Origin: Salipaludibacillus sp047795645
Lineage (GTDB): Bacteria > Bacillota > Bacilli > Bacillales > Salisediminibacteriaceae
Direction of reading: 5' to 3'
Assembly: GCF_047795645.1 (NCBI RefSeq)
Contig: NZ_CP181045.1
Span: 1,798,001 to 1,862,000 of the forward strand
DNA length: 64,000 bases
Shown here: in pieces, positions 1 through 8,961 of the stretch
Layout of the letters: each line of letters opens with the position of its first letter
How positions within the stretch are numbered: the stretch's first letter is position 1
Translations under genes and position numbers: made by a program
Notes under the pieces: generated by a model
The model's input: only the letters and a program-made list of their open reading frames with translations
What the model was told of the DNA's origin: nothing
The model's database searches: none

Positions 1-195
1 CAACGTCATGGAACCACTTATTTCAACTTGAAAAGTAACAGCATCTTTATCGAAATGAGCGTCACCTTTCACATGTACTGGAGTAATTTCACGAATTTCA
101 CGGTCTACTTCTTTCACTTTACTCATATCGACCGATTCGTCAATCTGCAAGCCCTTTTTTTTGAAGGAAAGCAACTGTTGTACCGACCATTTCAT
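1..195 (-). CDS. ylbN: YlbN, YceD/DUF177 family protein (N-terminal part, cut by window edge)
   Basis: The first 65 codons of a minus-strand gene run off the left end of the window. The start ATG at 193-195 follows a GAGGTGA ribosome binding site. The protein opens MKWSVQQL and continues with DESVDMSKVKEVD, the pattern of the DUF177/YceD family, which in Bacillus is encoded immediately upstream of ribosomal protein gene rpmF. The divergent arrangement with tmcAL (ylbM) on the plus strand matches B. subtilis. Function in Bacillus is not well defined; in other bacteria and plastids the family is linked to 23S rRNA accumulation. Assignment rests on the N-terminal residues and synteny. Confidence 0.8.
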   Translation of the reverse strand, partial: MKWSVQQLLSFKKKGLQIDESVDMSKVKEVDREIREITPVHVKGDAHFDKDAVTFQVEISGSMTL

Positions 196-447
196 ATCTT
201 TTCACCTCAAGACAACAAATGTTATTATATCTTTCAAAAAAACGTTTGTCAAGATAATCTCTTTACATTTCAAACAAAGAACATACCTTTTCCACATAAG
301 GCTTTCTCTATACTAAATCAAGTTGATTTAAAACGTCCTTTCTTAGTTTACACTAACACAAATTAATAAGGGAAGCGAAAGATGAAAATTAGTGAGAATT
401 ATGGTATTTTTGCTAATATGGTTCTAAATAGAAAGTAGGTGTTTAAG

Positions 448-1683
448 ATGAAAGTCCTTGGGTTAATTGTCGAGTATAATCCTTTTCATCATGGCCACTT
501 ATATCATTTACAACAATCGGTAAAAAAATCCCAAGCTGATGTTGTGATTGCTGTAATGAGCGGATCTTTTTTACAAAGAGGAGAACCCGCGCTCGTAGAT
601 AAATGGTCGAGAACTCGAATGGCACTTCAAGGTGGGGTAGACTTAGTTGTCGAACTACCTTATATTTATTCTACACAAAAAGCAGAAATCTTTGCGGAAG
701 GAGCTATCGCTTTGTTAGATTCCCTCTCCGTGACTGATATTTGTTTTGGAAGTGAAGAGGGACAAATAGAGCCATTTATAGAAACAGTTCATTGGTTGAA
801 TAAAAATCAAAAATTAATAAATATCAATCTAAAAAAAGAATTAGCCAAAGGTAAAAGTTATCCAAGAGCTTTTTCAGATGTTTACCGTTCGCTTCGAGCA
901 ACCAATGATGTCTTGGATTTGACTCAACCAAACAACATTTTAGGTTTTCACTATGTTCAATCAGTCATGGAGAGAAATTCATCCATTCACGTTCATACGA
1001 TAAAAAGAACTGGTGCCCATTTCCACGATCAAGAAATGACAGGTAAAAAAATAGCCAGTGCAACTGCGATAAGAAAGCACTTGAATACGAAAGAAGGCCA
1101 AAAGTCAGACATTCAATCTTATGTCCCGGAATTCACTCATGCTGAACTGTCTCACTATTATTCAACTAAAGGCTCCTTCCACAGTTGGGAAGATTACTTC
1201 TTTTATTTACAACATAAAATTATTTCCGAAAGTAGCGAGGAAATGAAGCAGCTCTATGAATGTGAAGAGGGACTTGAATACCGCATTAAGAGAGAAATTA
1301 TTCAGGCAAGCTCGTTTGAAGAGTTTATCCAAAAATTGAAAACGAAACGTTATACCCGAACTAGGTTGCAACGATTACTCGTTCACCTTTACTTAAATAC
1401 GACCAAGTCCTTTATGAACAATGCCCTTAAAGAAATTACGCCTCCTTATATTCGAGTTCTAGGCATGTCCCAAAAAGGTCAGAAGCACCTTTCTACAATA
1501 AAAGATGATCGATCCGTGCCAATTATTACAAGGGCAAGCGAATCAGATCATCCTGTACTAGAAAAAGATATCGTTGCAAGTCGTCTACACAGTATCATCC
1601 ATCATGCTTCAGGAAGCTCGTTTATGGATGAATACCGAGCCATCCCCATCCAATACGATAAAAACACCAAAGAGTTTCTTTAA
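448..1683 (+). CDS. tmcAL: tRNA(Met) cytidine acetate ligase TmcAL (YlbM)
   Basis: TmcAL uses ATP and acetate to form N4-acetylcytidine at the wobble position of elongator tRNA-Met. The protein starts MKVLGLIVEYNPFHHGH: the HHGH motif at residues 14-17 is the HxGH nucleotide-binding signature of this nucleotidyltransferase superfamily. At 411 residues it is full length for the family. ATG at 448 is preferred over an in-frame GTG at 439 because the AAAGTAGGTG ribosome binding site lies 6-8 bases before it. It is transcribed divergently from ylbN and convergently to ylbL, as in B. subtilis. The family is well conserved, so the call is firm. Confidence 0.93.
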   Translation: MKVLGLIVEYNPFHHGHLYHLQQSVKKSQADVVIAVMSGSFLQRGEPALVDKWSRTRMALQGGVDLVVELPYIYSTQKAEIFAEGAIALLDSLSVTDICFGSEEGQIEPFIETVHWLNKNQKLININLKKELAKGKSYPRAFSDVYRSLRATNDVLDLTQPNNILGFHYVQSVMERNSSIHVHTIKRTGAHFHDQEMTGKKIASATAIRKHLNTKEGQKSDIQSYVPEFTHAELSHYYSTKGSFHSWEDYFFYLQHKIISESSEEMKQLYECEEGLEYRIKREIIQASSFEEFIQKLKTKRYTRTRLQRLLVHLYLNTTKSFMNNALKEITPPYIRVLGMSQKGQKHLSTIKDDRSVPIITRASESDHPVLEKDIVASRLHSIIHHASGSSFMDEYRAIPIQYDKNTKEFL

Positions 1684-1766
1684 AAGCGATTCTAAGCAAA
1701 CTAAGAGTCCTTATTCGCTATATGCCAATAAGGACTCATTTATTCCTATGCGATAGTTTCAATTAT

Positions 1767-2813
1767 TCATGGTTCTAGTGAATCTAAATAATTTATTGCA
1801 TCTACAAACGTATCGATAGGGACTATTTCCATGTCTGTTCCGAGTGATTCAGCTGTAGAAAGTGCATCTTGATAATTGGAACCTTCTACTCCCTCTTCAT
1901 TAGGTGCAAAAAAGATCTCTGCTCCTGCTTCTTCAGAAGCATATATTTTTTGATTCACACCACCTATGCGTCCTACGTTTCCATCTTGATCTATCGAACC
2001 TGTCCCTGCAATGTTGTACCCTTTCGTAATATCTTCTTCTGTGAGTTGATTATAAATTTCTAACGAGAACATCAACCCCGCCGAAGGCCCACCTATTTCT
2101 GCTGTATTAATTTGAACGTCTGGTTCGAATATCAATTCCCTATCTGCCACTGGATTAGCAATCCCAACTCCACCACGGTCACCTTCAGGATCTATTTCTT
2201 CAGGGAACGGCATGATCATAATCGTCGCTTGTTCTCTTTCTCCGTCTCTTTCATAAGTAATTTCCACCTTATCGTTGATGTCATACTCTCCTAGTATGGT
2301 TAAAAGAGGATCCACTTCTAAAACTTCTGTTCCGTCTATTTCAACAATTCTGTCACCTATCTCTAATTTCCCTTCTGCATCCATATCAGGAATAATTGAT
2401 GTAACTAATACCCCATAATTTTCGAAATAAGCTTCTTTACCTGCATAGTCGTACGCTACGATTACAGCAAGCTCTTGAGAACTTGTCATCATCATCATTT
2501 GACGATGATTGTACTGTTCGTCCGTTTCCCCCTCAGGGCGTATTTGATCTTCGGCAATCAACTCTCTTTGATCACTAAGCATCGACCATAGATAATTAAC
2601 CGTATTCGCTTTTCCCATCCTAATCGTCGTTAGCATCAATGACCCTTCGTAGTCATACCTATCTTCCACTTCAATCACGTCACTAAGTACTTTGGCATCT
2701 CCAGGTACAGTGAAATAGTATGGTAACTCTATAAAGTTAATCGCAATCAAAACAGAAAATAAAATGACCCATTTCCATATTGATTTCGTTGAAGCATTTG
2801 GTGTTTCCCTCAT
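1767..2813 (-). CDS. ylbL: YlbL, membrane-anchored PDZ/S16 (Lon-type) protease
   Basis: A 348-residue protein with one N-terminal membrane anchor (about residues 14-37), a central PDZ domain (about 105-200) and a C-terminal S16 protease domain. The S16 Ser-Lys dyad is visible as the Ser in GGPSAG (about S244) and the Lys in GGVNQK (about K289). B. subtilis YlbL is one of the proteases that remove the checkpoint inhibitor YneA after DNA damage, so a similar role is likely here. ATG at 2813 follows GGAAGGTG; the upstream in-frame start at 2837 has no comparable site. It converges on tmcAL. B. subtilis has a patatin-like gene (ylbK) next to it; none is seen here. Confidence 0.92.
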   Translation of the reverse strand: MRETPNASTKSIWKWVILFSVLIAINFIELPYYFTVPGDAKVLSDVIEVEDRYDYEGSLMLTTIRMGKANTVNYLWSMLSDQRELIAEDQIRPEGETDEQYNHRQMMMMTSSQELAVIVAYDYAGKEAYFENYGVLVTSIIPDMDAEGKLEIGDRIVEIDGTEVLEVDPLLTILGEYDINDKVEITYERDGEREQATIMIMPFPEEIDPEGDRGGVGIANPVADRELIFEPDVQINTAEIGGPSAGLMFSLEIYNQLTEEDITKGYNIAGTGSIDQDGNVGRIGGVNQKIYASEEAGAEIFFAPNEEGVEGSNYQDALSTAESLGTDMEIVPIDTFVDAINYLDSLEP

Positions 2814-3055
2814 ATTCCGACACCTTCCAATCTTCAAATAATAGTGCCACCATCACAATTGTGACTTTTAAATTAAATTATTGAATAAACAGGTCTAAAA
2901 TTTACAGTTTTCGTATAGTTATTTATGGACAAGTATTGAAAATTTAGCCTCAAATCATAGCGACATGTTCCAGATGTAACTAAGAAAGTCTATTGTCAGA
3001 TCAGTCCGACAAATGGGTCTAGCGATGCGCTAAATTATTTAAAAGGAGCCGTCAT

Positions 3056-4267
3056 ATGTCTCGTATTGACCTATTTAAAACGATCGTATATGCTCTTATA
3101 GCCACCTTGTTAGCTTTATGTTTCATGATCTTTCCTAAAGAAGCTTATGATGCTTCTGTTCGTGGCATGACAGTTTGGTGGGAAGTTGTTTTCCCATCTT
3201 TGTTGCCATTTTTTATTTTATCAGATTTCCTGATCCGCTTCGGCGTTGTTTCATTTATCGGCACATTATTTGAACCATTTATGAGACCTTTGTTTCGTGT
3301 TCCTGGTTCGGGTGGGTTCGTTTGGGCAATGGGCCTTGCCTCAGGATTTCCATCAGGTGCTAAGTTTACTAGCCGCCTCTGGGAGGAAGGACACTTAACT
3401 ACAATCGAAGGAGAACGACTCGTCTCATTCAGTAATGCGTCAAATCCATTATTTATTTTTGGTGCCATTTCCGTCGGTTTCTTTCAAAATGCAGCGCTTG
3501 GAATCGTACTGGCTGCTTCCCATTATTGTGGGAACTTATTTGTTGGTCTTATCATGCGTTTCCATGGCTCAAAACAAGAAAAAACCTCCTCAAAAAAAAT
3601 GAAAGCTCTGTCGATGAGTAAAGCGATTAAAAAAATGCATCAAGAAAGAATGAATCAACATGAACCGTTTGGAAAAATAATGGGGGACGCTGTTCATTCT
3701 TCTATTCAAACTCTGCTTATGATAGGCGGTTTTATGATTTTTTTCGCAGTACTAAGTCAAATTTTAGAAGTTATCAATTTCTCAATGCTCTTTCGTTTTA
3801 TTATTTCTATTATACTCAATTGGATGGATATGCCCAAAGAATTCAGCTCTGGAATTTTTGCTGGATTATTTGAAATCACGATTGGTAGCCAACGAATTAG
3901 CGAAGTAAATCAAGCTTCTTTGCTACAGCAAGCGATTATCACAAGTTTCATATTAGCATTTAATGGTTTCAGTGTGCAGGCGCAAGTAGCAAGTATTCTT
4001 GCGAAAACAGAGATAAGGTTCTTACCATTTTTTATTGCAAGGTGTCTTCACGGCATCATTTCTGCAATACTCACATTTCTACTTTTCAAACCATTATATT
4101 TGGACCGGATTGACGATCAGACGTTACCTACCAGTAACCCACCTATAACAGATCCAACGATACAAACACTTTTTTTGTCTATGTATGACTGGTTCACCGT
4201 GTACGGAAGTTTCATAACTGTTATTGGTCTCACAACTTGGATGTATTTATCTATAAAAAGAAGCTAA
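3056..4267 (+). CDS. ylbJ: YlbJ, sporulation integral membrane protein
   Basis: A 403-residue polytopic membrane protein with about eight hydrophobic segments and the conserved MGLASGFPSGAKF region near residues 90-105. YlbJ belongs to the nucleoside-recognition/GATE-domain membrane family, is made in the mother cell under sigma-E and is required for heat-resistant spores in B. subtilis. AAAGGAGCC precedes the ATG with good spacing. The gene is convergent with coaD, with 46 bases between stop codons. The sequence shows no clear sigma-E promoter that I would defend. Its presence supports a spore-forming host. Confidence 0.92.
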   Translation: MSRIDLFKTIVYALIATLLALCFMIFPKEAYDASVRGMTVWWEVVFPSLLPFFILSDFLIRFGVVSFIGTLFEPFMRPLFRVPGSGGFVWAMGLASGFPSGAKFTSRLWEEGHLTTIEGERLVSFSNASNPLFIFGAISVGFFQNAALGIVLAASHYCGNLFVGLIMRFHGSKQEKTSSKKMKALSMSKAIKKMHQERMNQHEPFGKIMGDAVHSSIQTLLMIGGFMIFFAVLSQILEVINFSMLFRFIISIILNWMDMPKEFSSGIFAGLFEITIGSQRISEVNQASLLQQAIITSFILAFNGFSVQAQVASILAKTEIRFLPFFIARCLHGIISAILTFLLFKPLYLDRIDDQTLPTSNPPITDPTIQTLFLSMYDWFTVYGSFITVIGLTTWMYLSIKRS

Positions 4268-4313
4268 GAGTATCTAGAATGCTTTCATAAAAAACAACTA
4301 GACTCACGGCAAG

Positions 4314-4796
4314 CTACTTTGCAAACTTACTTATTAGCGCTTTCTCCACAATATCAGGCACTAAATCATCTATTGGAGCGCCATATTTAGCGACTTCCTT
4401 TACGATGCTTGAACTTAAGTATGAATAGTTATGGTTCGTCATCATAAAAAACGTTTCGATACTATCATCTAGCTTTCGATTTATGGCAGCCATTTGGAGT
4501 TCGTACTCAAAATCTGATACAGCTCGTAAACCTTTAATAATTGTATTAGCTTTTTTTTCCTTAACATAATCAATTAATAGCCCATTAAAACTATCCACTT
4601 CAACATTCCCTAAAGTATTTGTTGCTTCAGCAATTAATGCTATCCGTTCTTCAACTGAAAATAACGGCTGTTTTTTTTGGTTATTAAGAACCGATACGAT
4701 AACATGGTCAAAAATGTTCGCACCACGAGTTATGATATCAATATGCCCAAGTGTTACAGGATCAAAGCTTCCCGGTATTACAGCTATGCTCGTCAT
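4314..4796 (-). CDS. coaD: Phosphopantetheine adenylyltransferase CoaD
   Basis: CoaD transfers AMP from ATP to 4'-phosphopantetheine, the penultimate step of coenzyme A synthesis, in the cytoplasm. The protein is 160 residues, typical for the family, and opens with the T/HxGH nucleotidyltransferase motif GSFDPVTLGH. The C-terminal SSSIVKEVAKYG segment is the conserved ISST-like ATP-binding loop. The start codon overlaps the stop codon of rsmD by one base, so the two are translationally coupled in one operon, as in most Firmicutes. Product: 3'-dephospho-CoA. Confidence 0.97.
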   Translation of the reverse strand: MTSIAVIPGSFDPVTLGHIDIITRGANIFDHVIVSVLNNQKKQPLFSVEERIALIAEATNTLGNVEVDSFNGLLIDYVKEKKANTIIKGLRAVSDFEYELQMAAINRKLDDSIETFFMMTNHNYSYLSSSIVKEVAKYGAPIDDLVPDIVEKALISKFAK

Positions 4797-5362
4797 TATA
4801 ATTCCTCCTCATCATTTTTTGAAAATATCGTTACTGTCGTATCTCCATAAGTTTCTTGTCGGATGATTTCAAAATTTAAATCTGCTTTTAAAATTACTTT
4901 AGACGAGTGCTCAGCAACAATATAGCCACCTTTATTTATGATGTTATTTTCAGAAATAAACATTAATTCAAGATTTATTTGTTGCTTTGCATAGGGAGGA
5001 TCCAAAAACACAAAATCAAATGTTTGTCCCTTTTTCTTGATGACTTTTAACGCACGCTGAGCATCCGTTCTAAATACCTCCGCATTTGCCCCAAGGTTTG
5101 CTTTATGCAAGTTTGCATAAATCGTCTCCACAGCTTTTTTTTCGCGATCAACAAAGGTTGCCTTCGTCATACCACGACTAATTGCCTCGATACCCATCGC
5201 CCCGCTTCCAGCATATAAATCCAACATGCTCCCCCCATGGAAATAAGGACCAATCATGTTGAAAATGGATTCCTTTACTTTATCTGACGTTGGACGGGTT
5301 GTCTTACCTGGAACACTTTTTAAGGGAAACCCCTTTTTTTCACCACTAATTATTCTCATCAT
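4796..5362 (-). CDS. rsmD: 16S rRNA (guanine966-N2)-methyltransferase RsmD (YlbH)
   Basis: RsmD methylates G966 of 16S rRNA using S-adenosylmethionine. At 188 residues the length is normal. The SAM-binding motif I is DLYAGSGAMGIEA (about residues 47-59) and the catalytic motif IV is FLDPPY (about 120-125). Two adjacent ATG codons (5362 and 5359) follow GGTGA; either could start translation. The gene leads an operon with coaD. About 160 bases upstream begins a structured element (5521-5730), in the position of the 'ylbH leader' RNA described upstream of this gene in other bacilli. Confidence 0.95.
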   Translation of the reverse strand: MMRIISGEKKGFPLKSVPGKTTRPTSDKVKESIFNMIGPYFHGGSMLDLYAGSGAMGIEAISRGMTKATFVDREKKAVETIYANLHKANLGANAEVFRTDAQRALKVIKKKGQTFDFVFLDPPYAKQQINLELMFISENNIINKGGYIVAEHSSKVILKADLNFEIIRQETYGDTTVTIFSKNDEEEL

Positions 5363-5520
5363 TTTTCACCTTTTTTACTTTTTCTATTTATCCATACATC
5401 CTATCATAATCCAATAAGCACTAGAATGAAATCGTAGAGTATTCTATTTATAATATGCTCTTTCTTAATAAAAGAAAAACTAGTTGTTTAAACTCCTTCA
5501 AAATATTTACCCAAAAGTAT

Positions 5521-5730
5521 ATTTACCTAAATTTTGTTCATAATAACAGTAGCAGCATGAATGAACATGTTGCGGACAACCGCGGAGAAGGCTTACGTTT
5601 CCCCATAAGTTCTTCCTCCGGTTTCTCCTCTCCCATTGCTTTAGCAGAGAGTCGAAAACGAATACTAAAGTCACTCTGCATTAGAGCAACCTGTAGTGAA
5701 AACTACAGGTTTTCTTTTATTTAGGTAAAT
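5521..5730. ncRNA. Structured intergenic element upstream of rsmD, bounded by 12-bp perfect inverted repeats
   Basis: The rsmD-ylbG gap (5363-5981) has no convincing gene but holds this element. Its ends are perfect inverted repeats, ATTTACCTAAAT at 5521-5532 and ATTTAGGTAAAT at 5719-5730. Inside are three further stems: about 5584-5595 with 5606-5619, 5644-5649 with 5674-5679, and a 9-bp stem 5688-5696 with 5703-5711. The last is followed on the plus strand by a T-rich tract and so resembles an intrinsic terminator of a plus-strand RNA. Its position before ylbH fits the Rfam family 'ylbH leader', which would be read on the minus strand. A small MITE-like element is an alternative. The strand is undecided. 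Confidence 0.45.
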
Positions 5731-5951
5731 TTTTTCATACAGATTTTTGTTGCCTTATAAAATACTTTGCAAATAACTAGCCTCCCACACTATATACCGG
5801 TGTTCTGGTTGCGATAAGAGCATATTTTTCGGTTTCAGAAATATTCATTGAAATTCGGACTGTTAGACGATGGGCATTGGAAAAATGTTCCGAATCAGTG
5901 CCGCATTCAGACTGAAAAACGATTGGCATTCTTCCTCAAGTATATAACGAA

Positions 5952-5980
5952 GAAAAAAACCTTCAGAATTAAGTCTGAAA
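5952..5980 (-). terminator. Intrinsic terminator after ylbG
   Basis: On the minus strand TTCAGA and TCTGAA pair around a six-base loop and are followed by GG and seven T residues. It lies directly after the ylbG stop codon. Confidence 0.75.
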
Positions 5981-5981
5981 G

Positions 5982-6260
5982 TTAAATCCCCATCTTATAA
6001 TCTTCTTTTTTGACTTTTGGCGGAACAGAATTTTGATATTCCGTCTTAATCCACGGTCTCATAGACATCGAGACTTTCTTAATAAAATGGAAAGACTGTA
6101 ATTTATTTATAGTTTCATCTACACGATCTTCGTCACAATATAAAATAACGTACTTCATTTTTTTCGAAACATAATGTATGTTTCCAAATCGTTTTAATTG
6201 TTTCACCTGCTTCAGAGATTGTACCCATATAGCTAAACTGACACGATTGCTTGTGACCAT
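5982..6260 (-). CDS. ylbG: YlbG, UPF0298 family protein
   Basis: A 92-residue cytoplasmic protein of the UPF0298 family (YlbG), recognised from its length, the N-terminal NRVSLAIWVQSLKQVKQLKRFGN stretch (given here only as the region of residues 5-27) and its position after ylbF. The family is widespread in bacilli and has no established function. The ribosome binding site AAGGAGACAG precedes the ATG. It is 39 bases downstream of ylbF and probably co-transcribed, ending in the terminator at 5952-5980. Confidence 0.88.
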   Translation of the reverse strand: MVTSNRVSLAIWVQSLKQVKQLKRFGNIHYVSKKMKYVILYCDEDRVDETINKLQSFHFIKKVSMSMRPWIKTEYQNSVPPKVKKEDYKMGI

Positions 6261-6299
6261 AGAACTGTCTCCTTTTCAATGAGCTTGTTCACATTTAAA

Positions 6300-6743
6300 T
6301 TAACCACAACCACAACTTCCACCAGATCCACAACCTCCACCACAGCTAGATGATTGATCGAAGAATGCGTTCCCAGTAGGGACTTTAATTTGCGTAGAAA
6401 CCGCGTGTGCAATAATCTGGCTCACTTCATTTAACATATTTTCAAGCTCTTTTTCACTTTCTTTGTACTCTGCTATTAATGGATAAGTATCCAACTTACG
6501 CTTGTACTCACGAACCTCAGAAGTTATTTGCTTAAAATCAGGATGATATTTACCAAACCTCTGAACCTCTTCATATTTTTCCTTTAAGCCGTCAAAATGC
6601 TTGAGCATTTTTTGTGCCTCAGCATTACGCTGCACTTGCTTTTTTATTGCTATATAATTATTAAAAACATCCGAAGATAAAATGATTTCACTAAAATCAT
6701 GAGATTCTTGGAGTATATTGACATCTGTCATTGTTGTCACCAT
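6300..6743 (-). CDS. ricF: RicF (YlbF), subunit of the RicAFT (Y-complex) regulator
   Basis: YlbF/RicF forms a complex with RicA (YmcA) and RicT (YaaT) that carries [4Fe-4S] clusters, promotes RNase Y maturation of operon mRNAs and is needed for competence, sporulation and biofilm formation in B. subtilis. The 147-residue protein has a helical YlbF/YmcA domain (about residues 10-125) and a Gly/Cys-rich tail, CGGGCGSGGSCGCG, supplying four cysteines suitable as cluster ligands. The first ATG follows GGAGGTG with eight-base spacing. RicA and RicT genes are not in the window, as expected from their separate loci in Bacillus. Confidence 0.92.
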   Translation of the reverse strand: MVTTMTDVNILQESHDFSEIILSSDVFNNYIAIKKQVQRNAEAQKMLKHFDGLKEKYEEVQRFGKYHPDFKQITSEVREYKRKLDTYPLIAEYKESEKELENMLNEVSQIIAHAVSTQIKVPTGNAFFDQSSSCGGGCGSGGSCGCG

Positions 6744-6840
6744 TTTTTTAACACCTCCATTTATATTATAACATGAATATTCGTTTCAGCGAAACTACCG
6801 TAACATCTTAGATCGACCCAGGACAAAAACAGGTGTGAGT

Positions 6841-7077
6841 TCAATTCTCATTCACCTGTCGCATCATTTCTACCATCATCATTGCAGTATTCATATTCCT
6901 ATGAATTTGATCAACTCTCTGAGACAGCGTTCTACCGAAATAGAACTTTGACTCCCGAACCATTTCAGCTACCTTTTCTGGGTCTCTTCCCAACTTCCGA
7001 TACCATAATGGGTGCATTCTCAAGTATTGGTGAAGCTCTCGATTCGCTCGAACCGACTCATAGACTTCCCTTCTCAT
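6841..7077 (-). CDS. ylbE: YlbE-like protein
   Basis: A 78-residue protein of the YlbE family, identified by the RREVYESVRANRELHQYLR-type N-terminus, the MHPLWYRKLGRDP motif (about residues 20-32) and its place between ylbD and ylbF. It is Met-rich at the C-terminus. No enzymatic motif is visible and the family has no known function. The ribosome binding site GGAGGGACAGCG precedes the ATG. It follows ylbD by 33 bases and is probably in the same transcript. Confidence 0.85.
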   Translation of the reverse strand: MRREVYESVRANRELHQYLRMHPLWYRKLGRDPEKVAEMVRESKFYFGRTLSQRVDQIHRNMNTAMMMVEMMRQVNEN

Positions 7078-7110
7078 CGCTGTCCCTCCTCCTTGCGATC
7101 AAGTTCTTCA

Positions 7111-7533
7111 TTAATCTTCCCGGAAAGAGAAGGGCGAGGATTGTGTTTGTTCTTGGCTTGGTGGGGTTTCTGGTGTTTGTTCCTGTTTAAATTGACCAAA
7201 TAACTCTTGAATGGACCCGACTACTGTACTAAATTGAGCAAGGTGATGCTGCACATCATTTAAATTCATTTTCTTCAACATATTAAGTAATTCTACTTCT
7301 GTTTTTGAACCAGTCTCAGAATCGTTCTTATCGTCCTCATCGTCGATTTCCATTTCTTCATCATCTTCAGTCAAATAGGAATCCCATATGTCATCATCTT
7401 CTCCAAATAACATCCATTCTTCGAACAAATCTTGAAGGGTCTTTTCTTTAGAATTGACGTCTCGCAATATATGAGGATTTTCCTTAACAAACTTCTTAAA
7501 TTTTCTCACATCTGGATGTAAGGATTCGCCCAC
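7111..7533 (-). CDS. ylbD: YlbD-type spore coat protein
   Basis: A 140-residue acidic protein of the YlbD family, named as a putative spore coat protein in Bacillus. The N-terminal SLHPDVRKFKKFVKENP-like region (residues 4-20) and the following EEWMLFGEDDDIWDSY segment are family features; a poly-acidic stretch (about residues 50-75) and a Pro/Gln/Thr-rich tail follow. I prefer the GTG at 7531-7533, five bases after GAGAGGTGG, to the ATG at 7551, whose upstream has no such site. It shares a likely transcript with ylbE. Confidence 0.8.
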   Translation of the reverse strand: MGESLHPDVRKFKKFVKENPHILRDVNSKEKTLQDLFEEWMLFGEDDDIWDSYLTEDDEEMEIDDEDDKNDSETGSKTEVELLNMLKKMNLNDVQHHLAQFSTVVGSIQELFGQFKQEQTPETPPSQEQTQSSPFSFRED

Positions 7534-7603
7534 TTTTTCCACCTCTCTCATTCAATTCATATACTATATCATTATGAAAAAAATAAGCAGACGTGAGCCT
7601 AAT

Positions 7604-8686
7604 TTACCGAGGATAAATAAAGTTTTGCGTGTAGTAATCCTCGTACACGCCAACTCCTAAATGTGTAAACTCATCACTTAAAAGGTTCACACGATGTCCT
7701 TCACTGTTAAGCCATCCCTCTACTGCCGCAATCCCATCTACATATTGGGCAGCAATATTTTCTGCTGCTCGCATGTATTTGACTTGCCCCACATTTAGAC
7801 GATCGGATAACTCCCCTTTCCTCTCAGAAGTGTGAGAGAAATATTCAAATTCATACATTTCTTTGCTGTGTAAAAAAGCCACCTCAGCTACTTGATCAGC
7901 CCATTCGAGTTGATTTAAATCGTGTTTTTTTCTAATTTTATTACTCAAATCAAATATCTGTGCCGCTTGCCCCTCTTGCCAATTAACTTGCTCTTCTGCC
8001 GTTAACGATTCTTTTTCAGGAAGGTTCCCATTATAAGTAAGCGAATAAGGTCTATGGATAAGTAAAATATCTTCATCAACATAGCGAACAGATGATAATT
8101 CATCGGTAACTGTATCAAAATACAACTGAGCCCAAATGTTATCTTGAACATGTACAAGCGGTCTTTCTTTTAAATCGTCTTCTTTTAATTCAAATGTATA
8201 CGATGAAATTGATTTTGATATTGTTTGTTCGTTATTAAAAGCGTAAATCAATGCTATTGAATCATATCCATCGCCTATTTGAATATCTTCTAAAGGTACA
8301 CTAACACTATTTGTGAAAGCCCCTTCTATTCGATCATCTTTAACTGCAAACTGGATATAATTTTCGTTAGACTGATAAATATACCAGCTGTATCCATATG
8401 GTGTAATATCTATCCGGTCAGGTTCTCCATAACTAATAAAGAGTTCATCTAAATGTCGATAAATCCATTGGTGAAGTTTGCGATCTTCATCTTCTCCTAT
8501 CTCTTCATGAATTTGTTGAGAATTTTCATTTTCTGTCTCAACAATCTCATCATTTTGTATGTCAACATCGAAACTAAATCCCTCTATTTGTTCCATTATA
8601 TTTAAATCATCTAAGAGTTTTGAACCTATTACTGCCATACCGACAATCACCATCAAACCGATAATAAACACAATGAATGATTTCAA
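7604..8686 (-). CDS. ylbC: YlbC, membrane-anchored CAP/SCP-domain protein
   Basis: A 360-residue protein with an N-terminal membrane anchor or signal (residues 1-23), a CAP-associated N-terminal domain (about 75-215) and a C-terminal CAP (SCP/PR-1) domain (about 240-358) with conserved HSKEM, FSHTS, AENIAA and EGHRVNLL motifs. The family is extracytoplasmic; its role in bacilli is unsettled. The ribosome binding site AAAGAGGTGATAG overlaps the leader just before the ATG. The upstream gap (8687-9077) holds two copies of a dispersed repeat and a bidirectional hairpin, so the gene probably has its own promoter there or reads from ylbB. Confidence 0.9.
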   Translation of the reverse strand: MKSFIVFIIGLMVIVGMAVIGSKLLDDLNIMEQIEGFSFDVDIQNDEIVETENENSQQIHEEIGEDEDRKLHQWIYRHLDELFISYGEPDRIDITPYGYSWYIYQSNENYIQFAVKDDRIEGAFTNSVSVPLEDIQIGDGYDSIALIYAFNNEQTISKSISSYTFELKEDDLKERPLVHVQDNIWAQLYFDTVTDELSSVRYVDEDILLIHRPYSLTYNGNLPEKESLTAEEQVNWQEGQAAQIFDLSNKIRKKHDLNQLEWADQVAEVAFLHSKEMYEFEYFSHTSERKGELSDRLNVGQVKYMRAAENIAAQYVDGIAAVEGWLNSEGHRVNLLSDEFTHLGVGVYEDYYTQNFIYPR

Positions 8687-8810
8687 TCTATCACCTCTTT
8701 ATAAGACCTAACTTTACTTTATTCAGCGCAATTCCAATTTAATCCTACCATATCTTAAAGGCATAAACGACTTAGAAGCCTTCCGTTAAATTAATCCAAT
8801 TCTAAATTAT

Positions 8811-8901
8811 AAAACTTAGCTTGTCGCCTAGTCCTTCATGGCGAAAGCCTTAATTTATCTTATACTTTAACCCTTCAGCGAAGTTAAACATTCTTAAAGT
8901 A
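8811..8901 (+). repeat. Dispersed two-hairpin repeat, copy A
   Basis: About 91 bases. The 5' module pairs GCTT and TCGCC with GGCGA and AAGCC around a loop ending CCTTCAT. The 3' module pairs ATACTTTAA with TTAAAGTA. It lies in the gap between ylbB and ylbC and is followed by a near-identical copy 62 bases later. Other copies are at 8962, 17581, 29368, 33207 and 49860. Confidence 0.85.
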
Positions 8902-8954
8902 AAAAAAAGAAAGCACTCAAGAATTTTTCTTGAATTACTTTCTTTTTATTTGTT
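8902..8954. terminator. Bidirectional hairpin between repeat copies A and B
   Basis: TCAAGAA pairs with TTCTTGA, extended outside by AAAGAAAG/CTTTCTTT. T-rich tracts follow on both strands. On the minus strand it is suited to end transcripts from ylbB. Confidence 0.7.
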
Positions 8955-8961
8955 ACTTTTA

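Noticed and set aside
28..366. Plus-strand open frame at the left edge
   Set aside because: It overlaps the antisense of ylbN, whose start, ribosome binding site and family match are clear.
5455..5724. 89-codon plus-strand frame in the rsmD-ylbG gap
   Set aside because: It runs through the inverted repeats and the structured element, has no ribosome binding site and its product has no recognisable feature.
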